This document shows, one piece after another, positions 53,765 to 61,067 of a stretch of 64,000 nucleotides of DNA. Both the position numbers and the translations under genes were made by a program. The DNA comes from Candidatus Hydrothermarchaeum profundi (GTDB lineage: Archaea > Hydrothermarchaeota > Hydrothermarchaeia > Hydrothermarchaeales > Hydrothermarchaeaceae), in NCBI GenBank assembly GCA_002011125.2, contig MTMF02000009.1, positions 1,456,989-1,520,988 of the forward strand, written 5' to 3'. How positions within the stretch are numbered: position 1 is the first letter of the stretch; each line of letters opens with the position of its first letter. The notes beneath the pieces were generated by a model. It worked only from the letters and a program-made list of their open reading frames with translations, had not been told where the DNA came from and made no database searches.

Positions 53765-54789
53765 AACCACTTCTCTAGGCTAGACTGAGATTTCACCTCT
53801 TTTGTTTTATTTTCTAATTTATCAAGCGCTTTTTTAACTCTGTCGAGAGAGAAGTCTCTTTCAGTGCAAAGGAATTCAATGGTTTTATCCTTGTTGGGCA
53901 GTTCCCAGTTAATTTTGTATTCGTCCGTTACTTCTGGATTTAAAAAGAGTTCTCTTATCTCGTCGATATCAAAATTGATATCTATTTTTTTCTCTCTTAC
54001 TATTGTTTTGAGGTCGCCAAATTCTTTAATTAGAGCGTAGGCTTTTTTAGGGCCTATCCCCTCTACGCCCTTTGGGTTGTAATCAGTGCCTATAAGTATC
54101 GATAAATCAACTAACTGTGCTCTAGTTAACTCCAGCTCTCTTAGTGTTTCCTCCAGAGAGATTAGCTCTGGCTTAATTTCAATGTATGCCTGTTTTCTTG
54201 GGATCTTTCTTCTGCCTGAAATCGTGAGGTTCTTAGCAAGTCTAGGTGATCCAAATAATAGAGAGTCATAATCTTGACTCCCAGTAGCCCATACCTCCCC
54301 CTTGGCAGCCATATAAGCCGCCTGAGCCTCTCCTTCAGAAGGCGCTTGAACCACAGGCACGCCCATATATTTTAAAAGTTTTTTAGAGTCTTCTATCATC
54401 TCCTCTGTAAATCTTGAAGACTGTTGAGCGAATATCCTCGCTTCTTCAAGCCGTCCTTTTGAGACAGCCTCCAGCCATTTTCTTTGAGCCTCATCTCTTA
54501 GCTCTGATCTTTCCTCTACCACCGCTCCCTTTAGCTTAGGCGGCTTTCCATCAAAGACGTAAACAGGTTTTATCCCGAATTCTATTAGATTTACATTCCG
54601 GTAAAAGAGGCCAGAGAGATGACTTGTTATTCTACCTTGAGAATCCATTAGAGGCGTTCCATCAGGTTGCCTAATTATCGATAAGAACTGATATAAAGAG
54701 TTCATAGCGTCTATAGCTATCTTTTTTCCGCTCAATGCCTGAAAATCTATTTCTTTGGCGTTAACGAGTTCCGCAAGTTGTACTCCCAT
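53761..54789 (-). CDS. fen: Flap endonuclease 1
   Basis: The 342-residue nuclease has the mature N-terminus GVQLAELV, KKIAIDAMNSLYQFL, YVFDGKPPKLK, VPVVQAPSEGEAQAAYMA, GSQDYDSLLFG and the helix-hairpin-helix IGTDYNPKGVEGIGPKKA. The C-terminus QSSLEKWF is a PCNA-binding (PIP) box. It removes RNA-primed 5' flaps in Okazaki-fragment maturation and long-patch repair. It is divergent from carS. Confidence 0.96.
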   Translation of the reverse strand: MGVQLAELVNAKEIDFQALSGKKIAIDAMNSLYQFLSIIRQPDGTPLMDSQGRITSHLSGLFYRNVNLIEFGIKPVYVFDGKPPKLKGAVVEERSELRDEAQRKWLEAVSKGRLEEARIFAQQSSRFTEEMIEDSKKLLKYMGVPVVQAPSEGEAQAAYMAAKGEVWATGSQDYDSLLFGSPRLAKNLTISGRRKIPRKQAYIEIKPELISLEETLRELELTRAQLVDLSILIGTDYNPKGVEGIGPKKAYALIKEFGDLKTIVREKKIDINFDIDEIRELFLNPEVTDEYKINWELPNKDKTIEFLCTERDFSLDRVKKALDKLENKTKEVKSQSSLEKWF

Positions 54790-54875
54790 ATGATTAAACT
54801 CCTTTTTAAAACTTAAAAAACTTTATATTATCCTTGATTAGAAGATGCCTTTAGTTTAAAATTGAGCGTGGGAAA

Positions 54876-55388
54876 ATGAGTATAGTAGTAGACGCATTAT
54901 ATTTCTTCATACCCGCATATGTTGCAAATACCTTCGCATGCATCTTTGGGCATGGTCGTCCTGTCGATTTAGGAAAGACTTTCATAGATGGCAAGCGAAT
55001 TTTAGGTGATGGTGTCACAATTAGAGGTTCCCTCGCCGGAATAACGTGCGGAACTTTAAGCGGAGTGTTAATGGCGCCCTACTCGCATCCTTTTTTGCCT
55101 AATGCTACATCTACTGATATTATATTGCTTGCTTTTCTACTATCCTTTGGAGCAATCATTGGAGACGCGGTTGGCAGTTTTATCAAGCGCAGAATTGGAT
55201 TGGAAAGAGGAGCTCCAGCACCACTCTTAGATCAACTAAACTTTGTCTTTGGAGGACTCATTTTCTCAGCGTTTATTGTGGCAGTTCCGCTGAGAGCTGT
55301 TGTAGTGCTATTATTATTAACTCCTTTTGGGCATCTCATGGTTAATAAGACCGGATATTTATTGAAAATGAAGGATGTGCCATGGTGA
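54876..55388 (+). CDS. carS: CDP-archaeol synthase CarS
   Basis: The 170-residue membrane protein has about five hydrophobic helices and the CarS/DUF46 pattern PAYVANTFACIFGHGRPVDLGKTFIDGKRILGDGVTIRGSLAG, with GDAVGSFIKRRIGLERGAPAPLLDQLNFVFGG. It activates digeranylgeranylglyceryl phosphate with CTP to give CDP-archaeol, the donor for archaetidylinositol and other lipids. The upstream prenyltransferase and the inositol-lipid genes are in the same window. Confidence 0.94.
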   Translation: MSIVVDALYFFIPAYVANTFACIFGHGRPVDLGKTFIDGKRILGDGVTIRGSLAGITCGTLSGVLMAPYSHPFLPNATSTDIILLAFLLSFGAIIGDAVGSFIKRRIGLERGAPAPLLDQLNFVFGGLIFSAFIVAVPLRAVVVLLLLTPFGHLMVNKTGYLLKMKDVPW

Positions 55389-55395
55389 AGGTATA

Positions 55396-55908
55396 ATGGT
55401 CTCTCAAGATCTTATTCAAATGCTTAAGCCAGCGGTTAAAAAAGGCGACTTTATACTAGCGTCCGGCAAAAGAAGCAGTTATTATGTCGATATTAAAAGT
55501 GTTTCAACGAAACCAGCCGTATTAAAAATGATAGCACAGGAAATGCGAGAATTATTAGAGGGTACCGATATTGATAAAATAGCTGGCGTAGCTGTAGGTG
55601 GCGTTCCCATTGCTACAGCTTTGAGTTTGGAGACAGGTATTCCTTTCTTAATTATAAGAAAAGGTAAAAAAAAGCATGGTATGAAAACAAATATCGAAGG
55701 AGAGTTTATGGATGGCGACAAGGTAGTGGTGGTAGAGGATGTGACTACTACAGGTGGCTCCGTTATGGAAGCTGTGCGTGCTATAAGAGAGAGAGGAGAA
55801 TGCGACATGGTGCTTGTAGTGGTTGATAGAAAAGAAGGAGCCGCAGAATTATTAAAAAGTAATGGAGTCAGGCTTATCCCCTTAGTAACCGCAGAGGAAT
55901 TGATTTAG
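55396..55908 (+). CDS. pyrE: Orotate phosphoribosyltransferase
   Basis: The track start at 55375 lies inside carS. ATG at 55396 follows GGTGAAGG and gives the usual MVSQDLIQMLKPAVKKGDFI. The 170-residue protein has SGKRSSYYVDIKSVST, GVAVGGVPIATALS and the PRPP motif VVVVEDVTTTGGSVMEAV. It makes OMP from orotate. It starts 7 bases after carS and abuts the membrane protein gene that follows. Confidence 0.95.
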   Translation: MVSQDLIQMLKPAVKKGDFILASGKRSSYYVDIKSVSTKPAVLKMIAQEMRELLEGTDIDKIAGVAVGGVPIATALSLETGIPFLIIRKGKKKHGMKTNIEGEFMDGDKVVVVEDVTTTGGSVMEAVRAIRERGECDMVLVVVDRKEGAAELLKSNGVRLIPLVTAEELI

Positions 55909-56769
55909 ATGGAACTCCCATCTTTAATACTAAAAATTGTTGGAATTCTATTAATCTTTATTGGAGTAGTTGGTACTGCTGGGAGCTTTTATGCATTAAA
56001 GATTGTTTACGATTATGATTTTGAAGAGACATCTTCGGAGTTAGTTCAGGCTTCAATACAGGACGTATCAAATAGCTTGGAAAAGAGCAATGAAGGAGTG
56101 GGGGTTTCTATCTCATCTGCAAGCAAAAGCATCCTGAATGCCTCTCTCGGAATAATGGATGCAGGGCAAAAGGTGAAAGACGCGGCTCAAAACGTTAGGG
56201 CTACAGCTGAAGAACTTGACAGAACCTCTGAGGAACTGCTTTCAGCTTCAAAGTTCCAAAAAGATGCAAGCGAATATTTAAAAGAGGCTGCTTCTACCTT
56301 CTCTTTATGGGCGGATGTATATAGCTATAATGGTAGCTCTCTGCCTGGAAAGAGCACGTTCCTTTCAGCTGTAGATAACATTGACAATGCTGCAGAAAAG
56401 CTTGAGAGTTCTTCAATAAAACTAGCGGAGTCATCCGGCACCCTAACCTTAGCTACAAATAATTTAAAAAGTACTTCATCGAATCTCAATGGAACCGGTT
56501 TATATTTAGCAACAACTGGAGAGAGCTTGGAAAAAACGGGTAATAGTTTAATGGGGATGCATAATCATTTAGGAGATTTCATGAGTTATATCTCCGCACC
56601 AGTAAAAGAACTTCAGAGTAGTATGAGTATAATTTCAGATACCACAAGAAACATCAAAACAGTATCTTATGCTATTGTCGGGTATCTAATAATAGCCCAC
56701 CTTATATTACTTGGAGTAGGTATAGCTATTATTATAATAGAAATGAATCTTTTTTATCCAGCTAGGTAG
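55909..56769 (+). CDS. Membrane protein with two terminal helices and a long Ser-rich coiled coil
   Basis: The 286-residue protein has a hydrophobic helix at about 7-28 (LKIVGILLIFIGVVGTAG) and another at about 252-276. Between them about 215 residues are rich in Ser, Ala, Thr, Leu and Asn in heptad-like repeats (SASKSILNASLGIMDAGQKV, ATAEELDRTSEELLSASK). The layout resembles the external helical part of chemoreceptor-like or spacer proteins. No catalytic motif is visible. It abuts pyrE and is 13 bases before purD, so it is co-transcribed with metabolic genes. Function is unknown. Confidence 0.65.
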   Translation: MELPSLILKIVGILLIFIGVVGTAGSFYALKIVYDYDFEETSSELVQASIQDVSNSLEKSNEGVGVSISSASKSILNASLGIMDAGQKVKDAAQNVRATAEELDRTSEELLSASKFQKDASEYLKEAASTFSLWADVYSYNGSSLPGKSTFLSAVDNIDNAAEKLESSSIKLAESSGTLTLATNNLKSTSSNLNGTGLYLATTGESLEKTGNSLMGMHNHLGDFMSYISAPVKELQSSMSIISDTTRNIKTVSYAIVGYLIIAHLILLGVGIAIIIIEMNLFYPAR

Positions 56770-56782
56770 GAGGTGTATTTCT

Positions 56783-58162
56783 TTGGAAAAAATAGGAGTG
56801 TTACTCGTAAGCTATGGGTCTAGGGCTGCCTCGATCGCTGATGCACTGTGTAGAAGCGATAATTATGATGTTAGAATATATGATGCTGATAAACAACGCA
56901 ATCCCTTTATTCTGAAGAGATCTGCGGACTACATAGTTAGTCTAGACCCTAGCGATATAGTTAATTTCGCAAAAAAACATAAAAATGAAATAGATTTCGG
57001 GATAGTTGGGCCGGAGGCTCCGATAATAGCTGGTGTGAGAGATCTCGTTGAGAAAGAAACCGGAATACCTATGATATGCCCTACAAAAGAGTTTGCTCTT
57101 GAGGGAAGCAAGGTAGCTCAGAGAAAGCTATTAGAAAAATGCTATCCAAAGGCGAATCCAAGGTTTAAGATATTTGATCCAGAAGAGTACTCTAATAAGA
57201 ATGAAGTGAAGAAGGATCTTTGGAAGTGGCTTGACGAAATGGATAATCAAGTAGCAGTAAAACCTGACAATCCTACTGCTGGGAAGGGCGTAGGAGTTTG
57301 GGGTGATCACTTTAGCAGCAGAGAGGAGTTATATGCTTTTTTCTTGGCAAATTTTGAGCATGGCAAAGTGATCGTTGAAGAAAAAATCGATGGAGAAGAG
57401 TTTAGCCTTCAATTTTTCTCTGATGGAAAACATTTAGTTGAGACACCCTGTGTAAGGGACTACAAAAGGGCTTTCGATGGGGATAGAGGACCTAATACAG
57501 GCGGTATGGGATGCTATAAAGATGTGAGCCATAAGCTTCCATTCATGTATGAGAGCGATTGGGAAGAAGGCTTGAAAATAGGCCGTAGAATATTTGAAGA
57601 ATTAAAAGGTGATGGCAGTAACCTAGGATTAAGAGGCATACCTTTATACATGGCTTATACTTGCGCAAAAGAAGGGGTTAAGGTTTTTGAAATAAATTCC
57701 CGTCCTGGCGATCCGGAAATAATGAATCTAATGCCAATTTTAGAGGATGACTTTGTGGACACATGCTTTAACATTATCGAAGGCAACCTAGCTAACCTTA
57801 GATTTAAATCTCTTGCGACTGTTATTACATACGCAGTACCAATGACTTATGGGGGATATCGCAAAAAATATTCTGGTGATAGGAAAGTGGATTTAACGGA
57901 CGCTTATAAGCTAATGGAAAAGTATAACGGTGCATTGAGAGTTTACCCCGGCTCTATGGAGCTACGTGATGACGGTAATAGCTATCTATTGGGCTCTAGG
58001 ACCGTAGGTTGCGTGGGAATTGGAAGAAGTATAGAAGAAGCGAGGGATATTTCTCTAGAAGCGATTCAAAGTATAGATGGGCCTTTATGGAATAGATGGG
58101 ATATTGGCTCTAAAGAACATATTGCCAGCAGTATAGAACATGTGAAAAGCCTGAGAAAATGA
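56783..58162 (+). CDS. purD: Phosphoribosylamine-glycine ligase (PurD)
   Basis: The 459-residue ATP-grasp protein starts at TTG after GGAGGTG. It has VLLVSYGSRAASIADALCRS, FGIVGPEAPIIAGVRDLVEK, AVKPDNPTAGKGVGVWGD, KIDGEEFSLQFFSDGKHLVE, YKRAFDGDRGPNTGGMGCY and FEINSRPGDPEIMNLMP, matching the archaeal PurD subfamily. It joins phosphoribosylamine and glycine in purine synthesis. The first loop (SYGSRAAS) differs from bacterial GxGGREHA. Its stop overlaps argF by 4 bases. Confidence 0.9.
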   Translation: MEKIGVLLVSYGSRAASIADALCRSDNYDVRIYDADKQRNPFILKRSADYIVSLDPSDIVNFAKKHKNEIDFGIVGPEAPIIAGVRDLVEKETGIPMICPTKEFALEGSKVAQRKLLEKCYPKANPRFKIFDPEEYSNKNEVKKDLWKWLDEMDNQVAVKPDNPTAGKGVGVWGDHFSSREELYAFFLANFEHGKVIVEEKIDGEEFSLQFFSDGKHLVETPCVRDYKRAFDGDRGPNTGGMGCYKDVSHKLPFMYESDWEEGLKIGRRIFEELKGDGSNLGLRGIPLYMAYTCAKEGVKVFEINSRPGDPEIMNLMPILEDDFVDTCFNIIEGNLANLRFKSLATVITYAVPMTYGGYRKKYSGDRKVDLTDAYKLMEKYNGALRVYPGSMELRDDGNSYLLGSRTVGCVGIGRSIEEARDISLEAIQSIDGPLWNRWDIGSKEHIASSIEHVKSLRK

Positions 58163-59058
58163 ACCTCATTTCAATATTAGATGTGAAGGACATTAGCCTT
58201 CTATTTGAGAGAGCTAAACAGTTTAAGAAGGAAAAGAGAATAGGTGTCTGCCATGAGTACCTCCATGGCAAAACCCTAGCTATGATTTTTGAGAAAGCAT
58301 CTACTCGTACTAGAGTATCCTTTGAAGTGGCGATGAATCAGTTAGGTGGACATTCTATCTATCTAGAATGGAAGACAATGCAGCTAGGCAGGGGGGAGTC
58401 TCTTAAGGATACAGCAAAAACTCTTAGTAGATATGTTGACGGGCTGATGATTAGGGCCTATAGACATAGTGATGTTGTAGAAATAGCTAAACACTCTGAT
58501 ATACCCGTAATAAATGGATTAACTGACCTAGAGCATCCTTGCCAAGCTCTTTCAGATCTCTTTACAATTCAGGAGCTAAGAAGTTTTGATGCAAAGCTTG
58601 CTTATGTTGGTGACGGAAACAATGTGTGCAACTCTTTACTACTGGGCTCCGCATTGGTTGGAATGGACATCTCAGTAGCCTGCCCTAAAGGATACGAGCC
58701 TCCTGAAAGCATTATCTCGATAGCAAAAGAGATAGCGGATACTACGGGATCTAAAGTATCTTTAACGCATGACCCGTTTGAAGCGGTAGCGGATTGCGAT
58801 ATAATCTATACCGATGTATGGGTTAGCATGGGGCAGGAAGAGGAGAGAAAAAGAAGACTTAAAGTTTTTAGGCCTTTTCAAGTTAATTCTGAGTTGGTTA
58901 AACACGGGAATGATCCCTTAATTATGCATTGTCTTCCAGCGAAGAGAGGAGAAGAGATTACTGATGAAGTAATAGATGGTCCTAACTCTATAGTTTTTAC
59001 TCAGGCAGAAAATCGATTGCATCTCCAGAAGGCTCTCTTATTTAGACTTTTAAAATAG
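58159..59058 (+). CDS. argF: Ornithine carbamoyltransferase
   Basis: The 299-residue transcarbamylase has the carbamoyl-phosphate site KASTRTRVSFEVAMNQLGG, MIRAYRH, DLEHPCQALSDLFTIQE, AYVGDGNNVCNSLLLG and the ornithine-site MHCLPAKRGEEI. These mark it as OTC rather than aspartate transcarbamylase. It makes citrulline for arginine synthesis. It overlaps purD and ends 9 bases into the convergent EF-1 beta gene. Confidence 0.95.
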   Translation: MNLISILDVKDISLLFERAKQFKKEKRIGVCHEYLHGKTLAMIFEKASTRTRVSFEVAMNQLGGHSIYLEWKTMQLGRGESLKDTAKTLSRYVDGLMIRAYRHSDVVEIAKHSDIPVINGLTDLEHPCQALSDLFTIQELRSFDAKLAYVGDGNNVCNSLLLGSALVGMDISVACPKGYEPPESIISIAKEIADTTGSKVSLTHDPFEAVADCDIIYTDVWVSMGQEEERKRRLKVFRPFQVNSELVKHGNDPLIMHCLPAKRGEEITDEVIDGPNSIVFTQAENRLHLQKALLFRLLK

Positions 59059-59313
59059 TCTCGTAGCTCTTACAACCGATACGTCCCCTACGCCGGGAAT
59101 TTTTTTTAGAGTTTCTTCAAGGTCGTCAGTTGCACCTTCTGTCTCTTGGACGACAAATGAGGATCTAAGCGCTACCAAGCCAAAAGCTATAGGTTCTTCT
59201 TCGATTTTATCCAGCCTTCCCTTTTTTACTTGCTTGATTTCTTCTTTAATCTTATTTATGTCCGTTTCTGCGCTTTCAGGCATTATTTTGATGGTTACTA
59301 ATACTTCTGCCAT
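59050..59313 (-). CDS. ef1b: Translation elongation factor aEF-1 beta
   Basis: The 87-residue protein has VLVTIKIMPESAETDINKIKEEIKQ, EPIAFGLVALRSSFVVQETEGATDDLEETL and PGVGDVSVVRATRLF, the complete archaeal EF-1 beta. It exchanges GDP for GTP on EF-1 alpha. It starts 2 bases after the stop of the small zinc protein, a conserved archaeal pair. Confidence 0.95.
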   Translation of the reverse strand: MAEVLVTIKIMPESAETDINKIKEEIKQVKKGRLDKIEEEPIAFGLVALRSSFVVQETEGATDDLEETLKKIPGVGDVSVVRATRLF

Positions 59314-59315
59314 TT

Positions 59316-59477
59316 TTAGGGTCCCTCAAAACCGCACTTGCTTACATACCTTTTTCCAAGTTCACGACATCTTTTGCATCTACCAATAATTTCATCACAC
59401 TCTGGACACGGGAACCTTACAGCGCCTTTACCCACCTGTATATAGGTACCGCAGGATATACATGTTAGTCTTTCCAT
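59316..59477 (-). CDS. Small two-zinc-finger protein (HVO_2753 family)
   Basis: The 53-residue ORF is below the track limit. It reads MERLTCISCGTYIQVGKGAV, then RFPCPECDEIIGRCKRCREL and ends SKCGFEGP. Four CxxC-type half sites suggest two zinc centres. The order and the terminal CGFxGP match the archaeal family typified by Haloferax HVO_2753, which usually precedes EF-1 beta, as here. The molecular role is not settled. Confidence 0.9.
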   Translation of the reverse strand: MERLTCISCGTYIQVGKGAVRFPCPECDEIIGRCKRCRELGKRYVSKCGFEGP

Positions 59478-59517
59478 ATTACACCTCTAAGGGCATTCCT
59501 TTAATTCGTTTACATAT

Positions 59518-60330
59518 TTAAAGGCTACCTATGAAGAAGGATACCAATGCTGTTAGCATGCCTATTTTTATATTTTTCTGAAAGGATGTGGGACTTAGAT
59601 CTCTTAGGAATTTTATCGTAGAGTATAAGAAGATAGCATCAGCAATGGTCACTAGCGCAAGATATACTGTATTTAAGAACCCGAGGAGATATGGGAGAGG
59701 ACTGATTAAAAGAGCTATAATTACCAATATTGCAGCTATTTCCGACGAGCTTTTTAACCCTATCTCTGATGGTAGTGTCCTTATATATTTCCTATCCCCC
59801 ACGAAGTCCTCCATATCTTTGGCTATTTCTCTACTTGTGTTTACAATAAATGCAAGCAATGCTAGTAGTAGAGTCGGTAGGATATTACCCACAACAGCCA
59901 ATCCTCCGAATACGAATGGGGACGCTACTAAGTAACTTACTGTGAAGTTTTTGGTAATGCCCCCCCCTTTTTTTATTTTCCAGGCGTATATGTAGAGTAA
60001 TATTGAATTGAAAAAAGCTAGTAATAACGCGTAAATATTAATGAAAATTGACACAAGAATTCCTATCGCAAAAAGTATTAAAGAATAGTAGTAGGCAGTT
60101 TGTAGGGATATTTCGCCTGAAGGTAGTGGACGGGCAGGCCTATTTATCCTATCAATTTCTATGTCAAAATAGTCGTTAATGGCGTTTCCAGCGCCACAGA
60201 TTAGGAAAGTAGCGAGAAAAGCGAGAGCTACATCCCATGAAAGAGGGCCTAACGCAATACTTGCTCCAATTAAAACAGCGATTCCCGCCATCATGCAATT
60301 TAGGGGCCTTAGTAGCTTAAGGTAGGCCAT
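59518..60330 (-). CDS. (S)-2,3-di-O-geranylgeranylglyceryl phosphate synthase (UbiA family)
   Basis: The track start (60402) lies in the tRNA-Gln gene. ATG at 60330 gives MAYLKLLRPLNCMMAGIAVL, the usual family start, and 270 residues. The protein has about eight hydrophobic helices and the Mg-prenyl motifs NDYFDIEIDRINRPARPLPSG and REIAKDMEDFVGDRKYIRTLP. It adds the second geranylgeranyl chain in archaeal ether-lipid synthesis. The product is then activated by CarS, encoded 4 kb away. Confidence 0.93.
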   Translation of the reverse strand: MAYLKLLRPLNCMMAGIAVLIGASIALGPLSWDVALAFLATFLICGAGNAINDYFDIEIDRINRPARPLPSGEISLQTAYYYSLILFAIGILVSIFINIYALLLAFFNSILLYIYAWKIKKGGGITKNFTVSYLVASPFVFGGLAVVGNILPTLLLALLAFIVNTSREIAKDMEDFVGDRKYIRTLPSEIGLKSSSEIAAILVIIALLISPLPYLLGFLNTVYLALVTIADAIFLYSTIKFLRDLSPTSFQKNIKIGMLTALVSFFIGSL

Positions 60331-60376
60331 ACTACCAAAATTTTTTTGTAGGTATTTATTAATGTTTATCCCATAT

Positions 60377-60449
60377 AGCCCGGTAGTGTAGTGGTCAATC
60401 ATGGGGGACTCTGGATCCCTCGACAGCGGTTCGAATCCGCTCCGGGCTA
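60377..60449 (+). tRNA. tRNA-Gln (CTG)
   Basis: 73 bases with acceptor stem AGCCCGG/CCGGGCT and discriminator A. The T arm is AGCGGTTCGAATCCGCT. The anticodon stem GGGGA/TCCCT (one G-T pair) encloses the loop CTCTGGA, anticodon CTG. No intron and no encoded CCA. A TATA-like tatttattaatg lies about 25 bases upstream. Outside the anticodon arm it is identical to the tRNA-Gln at 60933. Confidence 0.95.
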
Positions 60450-60590
60450 TACTCCAAGAATTTCATTGCTGATATCCTTTGGATAACCGTAGAGGATAAA
60501 TCTATTGATGAGCACTATAGAGGTTACCGTAATTATATTAACTCCAATAAGGAATAACTTTAATATTGGGGAAGATAATATCAAACCCAA
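60447..60590 (-). CDS. Possible 47-residue hydrophobic peptide
   Basis: On the minus strand, between the first tRNA-Gln and UPF0058, a TTG-initiated frame gives a peptide with one strong membrane helix (LFLIGVNIITVTSIVLINRF) and a polar C-terminus (YGYPKDISNEILGV). No Shine-Dalgarno sequence is visible. The stop codon overlaps the last three bases of the tRNA on the other strand. It may be a real small membrane protein or a chance hydrophobic frame. Confidence 0.25.
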   Translation of the reverse strand: MGLILSSPILKLFLIGVNIITVTSIVLINRFILYGYPKDISNEILGV

Positions 60591-60627
60591 TTTTTTATAA
60601 TCATGAAGTAATAGGGGGTATCCCTAA

Positions 60628-60921
60628 GTGTACAAAGATGAGTTGATAGGTCTTCACCAATTGCTATACCATATATGCAAATTACTCCAGGATAATGGGG
60701 TCTCGTTAGACGATTTCCAGGAGTATATGAGCTTGGAAATCAGCCCCCATCACATCCACAAAAGGAAAGAAGAACACAAATGTGCAGTACTCTTACTTTC
60801 TAAATGCATTTCTAAAGCTCTGGCGGAACACTATATTATGCCAAAGGCGCTTCCAAAAAGCTTTGACACGTTGGCGCAACGATGTAAGAAAGAGGCTCAA
60901 AAAGCTATTCCTAAATCCTAG
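60628..60921 (+). CDS. UPF0058 family protein
   Basis: The 97-residue protein starts at GTG after GGGGGT. It has the UPF0058 pattern LIGLHQLLYHICKLLQDNG, then EISPHHIHKRKEEHKCAVLLLSKCISKALAEH, with conserved His residues suggesting metal binding. It is archaeal-specific and of unknown function. It lies between two tRNA-Gln genes, and the second starts 11 bases after its stop, so the mRNA and tRNA may share one transcript. Confidence 0.88.
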   Translation: MYKDELIGLHQLLYHICKLLQDNGVSLDDFQEYMSLEISPHHIHKRKEEHKCAVLLLSKCISKALAEHYIMPKALPKSFDTLAQRCKKEAQKAIPKS

Positions 60922-60932
60922 AAATCTTTTAT

Positions 60933-61005
60933 AGCCCGGTAGTGTAGTGGTCAATCATGCGGGCCTTTGGAGCCCGCGACAGCGGTTCGAATCCGCTCCG
61001 GGCTA
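60933..61005 (+). tRNA. tRNA-Gln (TTG)
   Basis: 73 bases with the same acceptor, D and T arms as the tRNA-Gln at 60377. The anticodon stem CGGGC/GCCCG encloses the loop CTTTGGA, anticodon TTG. No intron and no encoded CCA. No separate strong TATA box is evident in the 11-base space after UPF0058, so processing from a joint transcript is likely. The pair reads both glutamine codons. Confidence 0.95.
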
Positions 61006-61067
61006 TACTTTTTCATGCTTTTGTCACATAATATCTTTGAAACATTTTTATATTCGTGTGATTCCTT

